Of a DNA stretch of 64,000 nucleotides, positions 53,373-60,622 are shown piece by piece (within the stretch, counting starts at the first letter, position 1; each line of letters begins with the position of its first letter). Origin of the DNA: JAFMJV01 sp963814315 (GTDB taxonomy: Bacteria; Chloroflexota; Limnocylindria; Limnocylindrales; CSP1-4); contig CAWFCG010000003.1 in the NCBI GenBank assembly GCA_963814315.1, forward strand, positions 1,178,001 to 1,242,000, written 5' to 3'. The notes under the pieces were generated by a model. The model was not told where the DNA came from and did not search any database. It worked only from the letters and a program-made list of their open reading frames with translations. Made by a program: the position numbers and the translations under genes.

Positions 53373-54683
53373 ATGACCCAGGCAGAGCTGGCTGATCTCG
53401 ACCAGGTGGTCGTGCCGCGCCTCGTGACCGAGGTGCCCGGACCACGTGCCCGCGCGCACGTGGCGTATGACCATAGGTGGTCGTCGCCCAGTCTGCCGCG
53501 TGCCTATCCCTTCGTGCCGGTCCGCGGTGACGGGGCCACGGTCGAGGATATCGATGGCAACCTCTTCGTCGACTTCTGCGCCGGCATCGCGGTCAACTCC
53601 ACCGGCCACTCACACCCTTCGGTCATCGATGCCATCAAGGCCCAGGCTGACGAACTGGTGCACTACAGCGCATCGGACTTCTATCCACCCATCTATGCCC
53701 AGACATGCGAGGCCATCGCCAAGGTCGCGCCCATCAGCGGACCCACGCGTGTCTACCTGGGCAACAGCGGTGCGGAGGCGGTGGAGGCAGCGCTCAAGCT
53801 CGCGCGCAAGGCCAGCGGTCGCCACGCCATCGTCTCCTTCCTGGGTGGCTTCCACGGCCGCACCATGGGCGCCGTCGCGCTGACCGCATCCAAGGCCAAG
53901 TATCGGGCCGGCGTCGCGCCATTGGTGAGCGGCATCTACCACGCACCGTACGGTCGCACGGTCGATCTGGCCTGGTTCGACGAGGTCCTCTTCGACAAGC
54001 TCGTGCCCGCGGACGAGGTCGCGGCGGTGATCGTCGAACCGGTCCAGGGCGAAGGTGGCTATATCGTCCCCGAGCTCGGCTTCATGCGCGGCTTGCGTGA
54101 GCTGTGCGACCGCCATGGCATCCTGCTCATCGCCGACGAGATCCAGTCGGGCGCCGGGCGCACCGGGACGATGTGGGCCGTCGAACACTTCGGCATCGAG
54201 CCAGACATCCTGCTCTCAGCCAAGGGCATCGCCTCAGGTATGCCGCTCTCGGCTGTGGTCGCTCGAGCCCACATCTTCGAGGCCTGGGGCAAGGGCGCAC
54301 ACGGCTCCACGTACGGCGGCAACCCGGTGGCCTGTGCGGCCGCCCTGGCCACCATCGAGCTGTTGCAGGACGGACTCCTGGAGAATGCCACCGAACGTGG
54401 CGAACAGGGCCTGGCGGCGCTGAGGCTGATCAGAGGGCGGCACCCACGCACTGTCACGGACGTTCGCGGCCTGGGCCTGATGCTGGCATTGGAGGCAGCC
54501 ACGCCGGAGCTGGCAGAGGCGATCGAGTACGACGCCTTCACCCGCGGCCTGTTGCTGCTGGGATGCGGCGCCAAGTCGATTCGCATCTCGCCGCCACTGG
54601 TCATCGACGAGGCCACCATGGCCAGCGGCCTGCGGGTGCTGGAGGAGGCGATCACGGCCATCGAGAGGCGCCGCGGGACGTAG
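53373..54683 (+). CDS. Class III aminotransferase (4-aminobutyrate or ornithine type)
   Basis: A 436-residue PLP enzyme: FCAGIAVNSTGHSHP, YLGNSGAEAVEAALKLAR, FLGGFHGRTMGAVALT, the cofactor Asp in LLIADEIQSGAGRTG, and the PLP lysine in LLSAKGIASGMPLSAV. The family moves the terminal amino group of GABA, ornithine or similar amines to 2-oxoglutarate. Beside a glutamate-semialdehyde-type dehydrogenase, an ornithine or GABA breakdown path is likely; the exact substrate is not fixed by sequence. Confidence 0.88.
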   Translation: MTQAELADLDQVVVPRLVTEVPGPRARAHVAYDHRWSSPSLPRAYPFVPVRGDGATVEDIDGNLFVDFCAGIAVNSTGHSHPSVIDAIKAQADELVHYSASDFYPPIYAQTCEAIAKVAPISGPTRVYLGNSGAEAVEAALKLARKASGRHAIVSFLGGFHGRTMGAVALTASKAKYRAGVAPLVSGIYHAPYGRTVDLAWFDEVLFDKLVPADEVAAVIVEPVQGEGGYIVPELGFMRGLRELCDRHGILLIADEIQSGAGRTGTMWAVEHFGIEPDILLSAKGIASGMPLSAVVARAHIFEAWGKGAHGSTYGGNPVACAAALATIELLQDGLLENATERGEQGLAALRLIRGRHPRTVTDVRGLGLMLALEAATPELAEAIEYDAFTRGLLLLGCGAKSIRISPPLVIDEATMASGLRVLEEAITAIERRRGT

Positions 54684-54706
54684 CGCGAGACCTATCGCTG
54701 GAGCGT

Positions 54707-55555
54707 CTACAGGCGCGTCAGCGTGATGACCACAACGCCGCTGGTCACGGCCACTACGCCCAACCATTGGCGGGGGCTGATGCGCTCGCCCAGCCAGTGC
54801 GCCATGAGGGCAGCCATGACCGCGAACTGCGACGACAGCACCGCGGTGACGGCGATCGATTCGCGGGCGCCGAAGGCGAACAGGTAGACACCGGCCACCT
54901 CGGCCACGCCGGCGAAGAGGAGGAATGGCAAGACGCTGCGGTCGAAGCGCAGGCGCCGGGTCAGCGCCAGGGGCAGCGTCAGGATGAGCACGCCGGCGAT
55001 GCGGCCCGCCGCCACCACCCAGCTCGGCGGCACTCCCTCGCTGGCACGCCCGGATGCGTACAGACCGACGCCGAAGATCAGCGCCGCCGCGATGGCGAAC
55101 CCCACGTAGCGTGAACCGCTGCCGGACAGCACGTCAGCCCCGCCGCCGGGCTGCAGCGCCACCACGAAAATGCCCACCGCGATCAGCACCAGCATCGCGC
55201 CCAGCAGCGGCGATGCCGCCTCGCCGGTAAGTACCGCCAGAGTGGCCGCGATGGAACCCTCGGTGGAGACGATGGGGGCGGTCACGGGGACCTTGCCCCC
55301 AGTGAGCGCGGCGTAGTTGAAGACCATGCCCACGACGTAGCCCAGTCCGGCCACCGTCAGCCAGACGAAGCTCGAGACCGCGATGGGCTCGTCGGGCACT
55401 TCCAGTGCCAACAGCGGCAACATCACGATGAGGCCGATGAAGACCACCAGCGCAGTGGTCGACCATGGGCCCAGCACGCGACTGGCCCGAGCCGCGGCAA
55501 GCGTCGCCAGCGCCCATGCCAAGGCGGCACCGAGCCCGCCAACGACGGAGATCAT
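54707..55555 (-). CDS. EamA/DMT-family transporter
   Basis: A 282-residue membrane protein with ten predicted helices in two EamA halves (first WALATLAAARASRVLGPW, second ending HWLGERISPRQWLGVVAVTSGVVVITL). Substrate unknown. It converges on the aminotransferase gene with a 23-nt gap. No ribosome-binding site is obvious before the ATG. Confidence 0.82.
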   Translation of the reverse strand: MISVVGGLGAALAWALATLAAARASRVLGPWSTTALVVFIGLIVMLPLLALEVPDEPIAVSSFVWLTVAGLGYVVGMVFNYAALTGGKVPVTAPIVSTEGSIAATLAVLTGEAASPLLGAMLVLIAVGIFVVALQPGGGADVLSGSGSRYVGFAIAAALIFGVGLYASGRASEGVPPSWVVAAGRIAGVLILTLPLALTRRLRFDRSVLPFLLFAGVAEVAGVYLFAFGARESIAVTAVLSSQFAVMAALMAHWLGERISPRQWLGVVAVTSGVVVITLTRL

Positions 55556-55668
55556 CGAGGCTGGGGCGGTGTCCGGCGTTGGCGCTGGTGCATGCCATGA
55601 GCCTACGGGTGTGCAGTCGCTCCTGTCGGTCGGACGTGCGCGTCGCAGCGTACTGTGGCCCCGCGACG

Positions 55669-55674
55669 TACGCT
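55669..55674 (+). promoter_or_regulatory. Candidate -10 box, leaderless start of the thioredoxin-like gene
   Basis: TACGCT ends 6 nt before the ATG at 55681; the same hexamer and spacing as at psuG. Confidence 0.45.
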
Positions 55675-55680
55675 TTGGGT

Positions 55681-56595
55681 ATGAACCGACTGGCCACCCT
55701 CACGGCGGCCCTGGTGCTCTTGGCGACAGGCGTCGCGACCCAAGTGCCGGCCTCCGCCTTGGCGCAGGACGTGCCCAACGTCTTCCCGGTGCTGGTGTCG
55801 TCCGAGCTCGCGCAAGGGCCCAACCGCTTCCTCTTCAGCCTCACCGATCCCGCGGGCGCGCTCCTGGCGGCACCCGATGTGGAGGTCGGGCTGCAGTTCT
55901 ACGACGATGACACCGATCCCGACACGGTCGTGTTCGAGGCCGATTCCCGGTTCATGTGGGCCATCGAGGATGTGCGCGGGCTGTACGCAGCCGATGTCAC
56001 CTTTCCCCGCGGTGGCCGCTGGGGCACGCGCTTTAACGTCACCTTCCCCGACGGCCGGACTGAGACGGTGCGCGCCGACTACGACGTGTGGAAGACGACG
56101 ACCACACCACCGATCGGTAGCCCTGCTCCGGCCATCGACACGCCTACGGCCGCCGACGTCGGTGGTGATATCAGCCGCATCTCCAGCGACCCCGATCCGG
56201 TGGCGCGCTTCTACGAGCTCTCCATCCTCGATGCCATCGAAGCCGATGAACCTGCGGTCATCGCTTTCGTGACACCGGCTTTCTGTCAGACCGCTACCTG
56301 CGGCCCCACCATCGAACGGGTCAAGGCGGTCGCGGCGAACCATCCCGAGGGTGTCAACTTCGTCCACGTCGAGCCGTATCTCATGCAGGTCAGGGACGGT
56401 TACCTGCAGCCCCTGCTGACCGAGGAAGGCGCGCTGCAGTCGGCACCGTGGACGGAGCGCTGGGGTTTGCGCATCGAGCCCTACGTGGTCGTCATCGACG
56501 CCCAAGGCCTGGTGCGGGCCAAGTTCGAGGGCGCCATCACGACCGACGAGCTTGAGAACGCCCTCTTGGAGGCGCAAACGCCACTGGCCGGCTAG
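55681..56595 (+). CDS. Secreted thioredoxin-fold protein with a CX4C motif
   Basis: A 304-residue protein. The signal peptide (LTAALVLLATGVATQVPASALA) is followed by a beta-sandwich-like domain (residues about 30-135) with DVTFPRGGRWGTRF and a thioredoxin-like domain (residues about 185-300). The latter has VIAFVTPAFCQTATCGPTIE, with two cysteines separated by four residues instead of the usual two, and the cis-proline region IEPYVVVIDAQG. A redox or copper-chaperone (SCO-like) role outside the cell is possible but unproven. Confidence 0.72.
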   Translation: MNRLATLTAALVLLATGVATQVPASALAQDVPNVFPVLVSSELAQGPNRFLFSLTDPAGALLAAPDVEVGLQFYDDDTDPDTVVFEADSRFMWAIEDVRGLYAADVTFPRGGRWGTRFNVTFPDGRTETVRADYDVWKTTTTPPIGSPAPAIDTPTAADVGGDISRISSDPDPVARFYELSILDAIEADEPAVIAFVTPAFCQTATCGPTIERVKAVAANHPEGVNFVHVEPYLMQVRDGYLQPLLTEEGALQSAPWTERWGLRIEPYVVVIDAQGLVRAKFEGAITTDELENALLEAQTPLAG

Positions 56596-56640
56596 CGCGA
56601 ACCGGGGGCGCCAAGCCAGCCCATGCGACTCTCCGGGCGT

Positions 56641-56646
56641 TACGAT
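56641..56646 (+). promoter_or_regulatory. Candidate -10 box, leaderless start of the CoA-transferase gene
   Basis: TACGAT ends 6 nt before the GTG at 56653, supporting that start over ATG 56623. Confidence 0.4.
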
Positions 56647-56652
56647 GAGCTC

Positions 56653-57573
56653 GTGAGCACATCCAAGGTCGCCAGCATGCGCGACGCCATCGCCGCCCTC
56701 GTGCGAGATGGTGACAGCGTCGCCATCGAAGGCTTCACGCATCTCATCTGTTTTGCCGCCGGTCACGAGATCATCCGCCAACGCCGGCATGACCTGACGC
56801 TCATCCGTATGACGCCAGATGTCATCTACGACCAGATGATCGGCGCCGGGGTGGCGCGCAAGCTGGTCTTCAGCTGGCTGGGCAACCCGGGTGTCGGCAG
56901 CCTGCACGCCATCCGCCGACTGACCGAGGGCCCGCAACCCGCGCTGGAGCTGGAGGAATACAGCCACTTCGGCATGGTCGGGCGCTACATCGCCGGCGCC
57001 ACCAACCTGCCCTTCTATCCACTGCGCAGCTACGAGGGCACGGACATGCCCACGGCCAATCCCCGTATCGTGCCGCTGGCCTCGCCCTACGACGGGGAAC
57101 GGATCTACGTGGTGCCGCCCATCAACCCCGACGTCACCATCGTGCACGCACAACGCGCCGATGCCGCCGGCAACACGCAGGTTTGGGGACTGCTGGGCGC
57201 CCAGAAGGAGGCCGCCTTCGCCGCCGAGCGGGTCATCGTGGTGGTCGAGGAGCTGGTGGACGAATCGGTCATCCGGGCCGACCCCAATCGCACCGTCATC
57301 CCCGGGCTCATCGTGGACGCGGTGGTGGTGGAGCCGTACGGCGCACACCCCTCCTACGCGCAGGGCTACTACGACCGCGACAACACCTACTACGTCGAGT
57401 GGGACGCCATCGCCCGCGATCCTGACCATCTCGATGCCTGGCTGAACGCTTGGGTGCATGGTCTGGCCGGCCGCGCCGAGTACATGGATCGGCTGGGTGC
57501 CGTGGCGCGCGAACGGATCCGCCCCACCGGCAGCGCCATCGCCGGCACTATCGACTACGGCGAGTACCGATGA
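56653..57573 (+). CDS. CoA-transferase subunit A (glutaconate CoA-transferase-like)
   Basis: A 306-residue subunit (316 from ATG 56623). It has the family-I CoA-transferase pattern GDSVAIEGFTHLICFAAGHEIIRQ and the late PPINPDVTIVHAQRADAAGN. The catalytic glutamate is in the partner. Similar pairs include glutaconate CoA-transferase GctAB and the IpdAB pair of steroid-ring breakdown, so the acyl group is open. The ATGA overlap with subunit B shows coupled synthesis. Confidence 0.85.
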   Translation: MSTSKVASMRDAIAALVRDGDSVAIEGFTHLICFAAGHEIIRQRRHDLTLIRMTPDVIYDQMIGAGVARKLVFSWLGNPGVGSLHAIRRLTEGPQPALELEEYSHFGMVGRYIAGATNLPFYPLRSYEGTDMPTANPRIVPLASPYDGERIYVVPPINPDVTIVHAQRADAAGNTQVWGLLGAQKEAAFAAERVIVVVEELVDESVIRADPNRTVIPGLIVDAVVVEPYGAHPSYAQGYYDRDNTYYVEWDAIARDPDHLDAWLNAWVHGLAGRAEYMDRLGAVARERIRPTGSAIAGTIDYGEYR

Positions 57574-58310
57574 ACGAGGCGACCTACACCCGTAGCGAGA
57601 TGATGATCGCGGCCGCCGCACGGGAGCTGGCCGGACAGCGCGTCTGCTTCGTCGGTATCGGGCTGCCCAACGTGGCCGTGAACCTGGCCTTGCGCACGGT
57701 CGCGCCGGAGCTGGAGCTCATCTACGAGGCCGGCGCGTACGGCGCCCAGCCGGCGCGGCTGCCGCTTTCGATCGGCGATCCCACCATCGTCAGCGGCGCG
57801 CTCGCGGTGATGTCCCAGGCGGACCTGTTCGGTCTCTACCTGCAGCGCGGCCTGGTGGATGTGGGCTTCCTGGGCGCCGCACAGATCGACCGCTTCGGAA
57901 ACATCAACAGCACCGTCATCGGCGACTACGCGAGTCCCAAGGTACGGTTGCCGGGCTCCGGCGGTGCCAATGAGATCGCGATCCATTCGCGTCAGGTCTT
58001 CGTGGTCATGCGCCAGTCGGCCCGCTCCTTCGTCGACCACATCGACTTCTGCACCTCACCCGGCAACGCACCCGGTCGCCGCAGTGGCCCGTCGGTCGTG
58101 GTCACCGACCTGGGCGTGTACCACTTCGACGAGGATGGAGAGATGCGCCTCGACTCGCTACACCCGGGAGCCACGCTCGACGACGTTGGCGCCGCCATCG
58201 GCTGGCGGGTACGGGTCTCGGAACAGCTCACCGACACGCCGCCGCCGAGCGCACAGGAGCTGCAGCTGATGCGCGAGGTGCTCGATCCCGTGGGCCGCTA
58301 CACCCGCTGA
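57570..58310 (+). CDS. CoA-transferase subunit B (glutaconate CoA-transferase-like)
   Basis: A 246-residue subunit. The likely catalytic glutamate is in ELIYEAGAYGA near residue 53. GFLGAAQIDRFGNINSTVIGDY and KVRLPGSGGANEIA are the standard substrate-binding blocks. It forms the active enzyme with subunit A and moves CoA between acyl acids. It converges with the next gene at a 10-nt gap. Confidence 0.87.
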   Translation: MNEATYTRSEMMIAAAARELAGQRVCFVGIGLPNVAVNLALRTVAPELELIYEAGAYGAQPARLPLSIGDPTIVSGALAVMSQADLFGLYLQRGLVDVGFLGAAQIDRFGNINSTVIGDYASPKVRLPGSGGANEIAIHSRQVFVVMRQSARSFVDHIDFCTSPGNAPGRRSGPSVVVTDLGVYHFDEDGEMRLDSLHPGATLDDVGAAIGWRVRVSEQLTDTPPPSAQELQLMREVLDPVGRYTR

Positions 58311-58320
58311 ATTGGTCGGG

Positions 58321-58956
58321 CTACGCTCGTGACAGGACGCGGCTCTTCCACACCATGTAGACGCCGATGCCGATCATGGCGAGCGGGATGACCACGGCCA
58401 GGCCGACATGGAAGGGCAGCGTGTCGGCGACATCAGCCAGACCGAGGAGGCCCAGTACAGCACCGATCCAGAGCGCGTACCCACGCCGGGTGCCCTGGTA
58501 GCGCGCCAGCACCCAGCCGACGAGGAACGCGATGCCGATGAACAGCGTATTCCAGCCATCGCCACTGAGGATGCCGAAATCGCGGCCCACACCAGCCAAG
58601 CCCCAGGCGGTCATCACCAGCGCCGGCATGGTCGCGCCGACGATGCCGCGGTAGAGCCAGGCAACGCCGAAGGCGATGCCGATGGCGAGGATGACGAGCG
58701 AGCCGAATGAGAGGTCGGGGATAAGGAGCTCGATGAGCAGACCGATGCCGAGCACCAGCAGCAGCACCGCGAACCATGGGAACGACTGTCCCGACGAGGA
58801 CCACGAGTACATGCGCACATAGGGCTGCTGCGGTGGCCGCCCGGCGCCAGCTCCATCGGGCGGGCGGCTCCAGGGCGCACTTGGTGGCGGCGCGCTGGTG
58901 GGATTCCCTGGCGGCGGTGGGCCGACGGGCTTGGCGCGGCGGGCTGGATCGGTCAT
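58321..58956 (-). CDS. Membrane protein with a Pro-rich N-terminus, function unknown
   Basis: A 211-residue protein. The first 45 residues are rich in Pro, Ala and Ser and probably cytoplasmic. Six to seven hydrophobic segments follow (WFAVLLLVLGIGLLIELLI, LVILAIGIAFGVAWLY and others). No family is recognised with confidence. A TAGGAT box 7 nt before the ATG suggests a leaderless mRNA. Confidence 0.6.
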   Translation of the reverse strand: MTDPARRAKPVGPPPPGNPTSAPPPSAPWSRPPDGAGAGRPPQQPYVRMYSWSSSGQSFPWFAVLLLVLGIGLLIELLIPDLSFGSLVILAIGIAFGVAWLYRGIVGATMPALVMTAWGLAGVGRDFGILSGDGWNTLFIGIAFLVGWVLARYQGTRRGYALWIGAVLGLLGLADVADTLPFHVGLAVVIPLAMIGIGVYMVWKSRVLSRA

Positions 58957-58963
58957 GGCCTAA

Positions 58964-58969
58964 ATCCTA
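58964..58969 (-). promoter_or_regulatory. Candidate -10 box, leaderless start of the membrane-protein gene
   Basis: TAGGAT on the minus strand ends 7 nt before the ATG at 58956. Confidence 0.45.
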
Positions 58970-58989
58970 GCCTGAGGCGAGCCATCGGC

Positions 58990-59763
58990 CTAGTCGTCGT
59001 CAGTCCGCCCATCGTTGGGTCCGTGGCGCGCCGGCGCGCCCAGCCAGACGCTGCCGTCGGCGAAGCGTTCCGCCTTCCAGATGGGCGCTCGTGCCTTCAG
59101 CTCCTCGATGGCGTAGCGGCAGGCATCGAAGGCCTCGGCGCGGTGCGCTGCCGCGGCGACGATGAGGACGCTCGACTCCCCTAGCGCCACTTCGCCGACA
59201 CGATGGACGATGGCCAGACGACCCACGCCGAAGCGAGCCTCGATCTCGTCGGCGATCTGGTCCAGGACCGTCAGGGCCATGGGCTCGAAGGCCTCGTACG
59301 TCAGCCCCGTGACCGCCTGCTCGGAATGAAGCGCGGCCTCCGCTTCCTGGCCCGGAGCGGGTGTGCCAGCGGTCTCCCGTGTCTGCCCGGTGAAGACCAC
59401 TACGGCTCCATCGGCCGAGCTGGCCACGGCCTCCCGAAGCTCGGCGAGCAGGCCGTCGTCGAGGCTCGACTCCGTAACTTGGATTCGCCGGAAGTGCGAG
59501 GCCTCATCGCCAGTCCCGGACCCGCCGGCCACTGGAGGGATGACGGCAACCTCGTCGCCGTCGTCAAGCCGCTCGTCGACGTCGACATAGGCGCCGTTGC
59601 GGGCGAACCGGACGCTGCCCTCCGCACCTGCCAACACCGGCAGGTCGGCTACGAGGGCCAGCCAGGCGGCCGCCACATCGGCGCCAGCCGGCAGCTCCAG
59701 CTCATGGTTGCGCAGCCCGGTCTGGGCCCGTTGCATGGCGAAGAGGCGAACCGTGATGCGCAC
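58990..59763 (-). CDS. MoaD-MoaE fusion, molybdopterin synthase (MoaX type)
   Basis: A 257-residue fusion. Residues 1-82 are MoaD (TVRLFAMQRAQTGLRNHELEL, ending VIPPVAGGSG). Residues about 90-245 are MoaE, with GAVVVFTGQTRE, LTYEAFEPMAL, HRVGEVALGESSVLI and the active-site ARAPIWKAERFADG. Together the two halves put sulfur into precursor Z to make molybdopterin. The carrier Gly-Gly is internal; the mycobacterial MoaX fusion is known to be cut there. The start is GTG, 2 nt after the upstream gene. Confidence 0.88.
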   Translation of the reverse strand: MRITVRLFAMQRAQTGLRNHELELPAGADVAAAWLALVADLPVLAGAEGSVRFARNGAYVDVDERLDDGDEVAVIPPVAGGSGTGDEASHFRRIQVTESSLDDGLLAELREAVASSADGAVVVFTGQTRETAGTPAPGQEAEAALHSEQAVTGLTYEAFEPMALTVLDQIADEIEARFGVGRLAIVHRVGEVALGESSVLIVAAAAHRAEAFDACRYAIEELKARAPIWKAERFADGSVWLGAPARHGPNDGRTDDD

Positions 59764-59765
59764 GG

Positions 59766-60593
59766 CTAGACCAACAACCCTTCACCGAACAGCAGCGCGG
59801 CGGCCACGATGGTCGACGCCATCACCAGCGCGAACTCGATGTACAGGAGGCCGGTGGCGGACTCCATCGAGCGCGTCAGCGCGGTGCGGTAGGCCATCGC
59901 GGTGAGGAGCAACGGCATGACCAGGCCGACCACCAAGCGCAGCCAGACGAAGATGAGGTTGGGTCCGGCCAGCACCGCGAAGGGCTCCAGATCAGGGATG
60001 CCGGCGGCCACCCAGACCCCGAACAGCAGCATCTGGATGGTCAGCGCCAGCATCAGCAGCCTGGTGGTCAGGAGCAGCGGGCGTTCCGAGATCTTGGGCG
60101 TCACCAGGTACCAGTGCGCCAGCACCACCGCAGCCATGGAGCCGCCGGTGACGGCCGCGAGGGCGAGCAGCTGCACCAGCATCGACACGCCGATGGGCTG
60201 GGCATCGCTCCAATCCCAGGCACCCAGGGCCATGGCCGCGATCCCAGCCAGCACCGCCACCCCACCGAGCCACAGGGCCCGGCCACCGCGGCGCAGCCGG
60301 ATGCCGGAGACCAGTGCCAGGATGGCGAAGGCGGCGATAGCCGCGCGGCGTGGCTCACCGAGGGTGGAACCGGTCTCGATGGCCAACTCCGTCGGCTCCG
60401 GCAAGCCCCACTCCACCAGCAGCCAGCCCAGGCCGATGACGGCCGCCAGGATGCCGCTGAAGCCAAGGAACCCAGGCGTGGCGTCGCTGACCTGCCGCAG
60501 GAGCCACACCAACGCGAAACTCCCCAGGGCCAACCCACCCAGGAGGACCCACGTGACGTAGCTGAGGCTCTGGATGATCTGCTGCGTCTCCAC
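59766..60593 (-). CDS. Polytopic membrane protein, function unknown
   Basis: A 275-residue protein with eight or nine hydrophobic segments. Polar residues inside the membrane part include VVLAHWYLVTPKISERPLLL near residue 155, with a His-Trp-Tyr cluster that could bind a cofactor or metal. The start is GTG at 60593 after a TACACT box at 7 nt. It is co-transcribed with moaX (2-nt gap), which suggests a link to a molybdenum enzyme, but this is inference. Confidence 0.6.
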   Translation of the reverse strand: METQQIIQSLSYVTWVLLGGLALGSFALVWLLRQVSDATPGFLGFSGILAAVIGLGWLLVEWGLPEPTELAIETGSTLGEPRRAAIAAFAILALVSGIRLRRGGRALWLGGVAVLAGIAAMALGAWDWSDAQPIGVSMLVQLLALAAVTGGSMAAVVLAHWYLVTPKISERPLLLTTRLLMLALTIQMLLFGVWVAAGIPDLEPFAVLAGPNLIFVWLRLVVGLVMPLLLTAMAYRTALTRSMESATGLLYIEFALVMASTIVAAALLFGEGLLV

Positions 60594-60600
60594 GCAGGCG

Positions 60601-60606
60601 AGTGTA
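60601..60606 (-). promoter_or_regulatory. Candidate -10 box, leaderless start of the membrane protein-moaX unit
   Basis: TACACT on the minus strand ends 7 nt before the GTG at 60593. Confidence 0.45.
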
Positions 60607-60622
60607 CGGGTCCGGGGCAGAA

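Noticed and set aside
55603..57621. A 672-residue open frame on the minus strand across the thioredoxin-like and CoA-transferase genes
   Set aside because: It covers two well-supported plus-strand genes and the gap between them, and shows no family motif.
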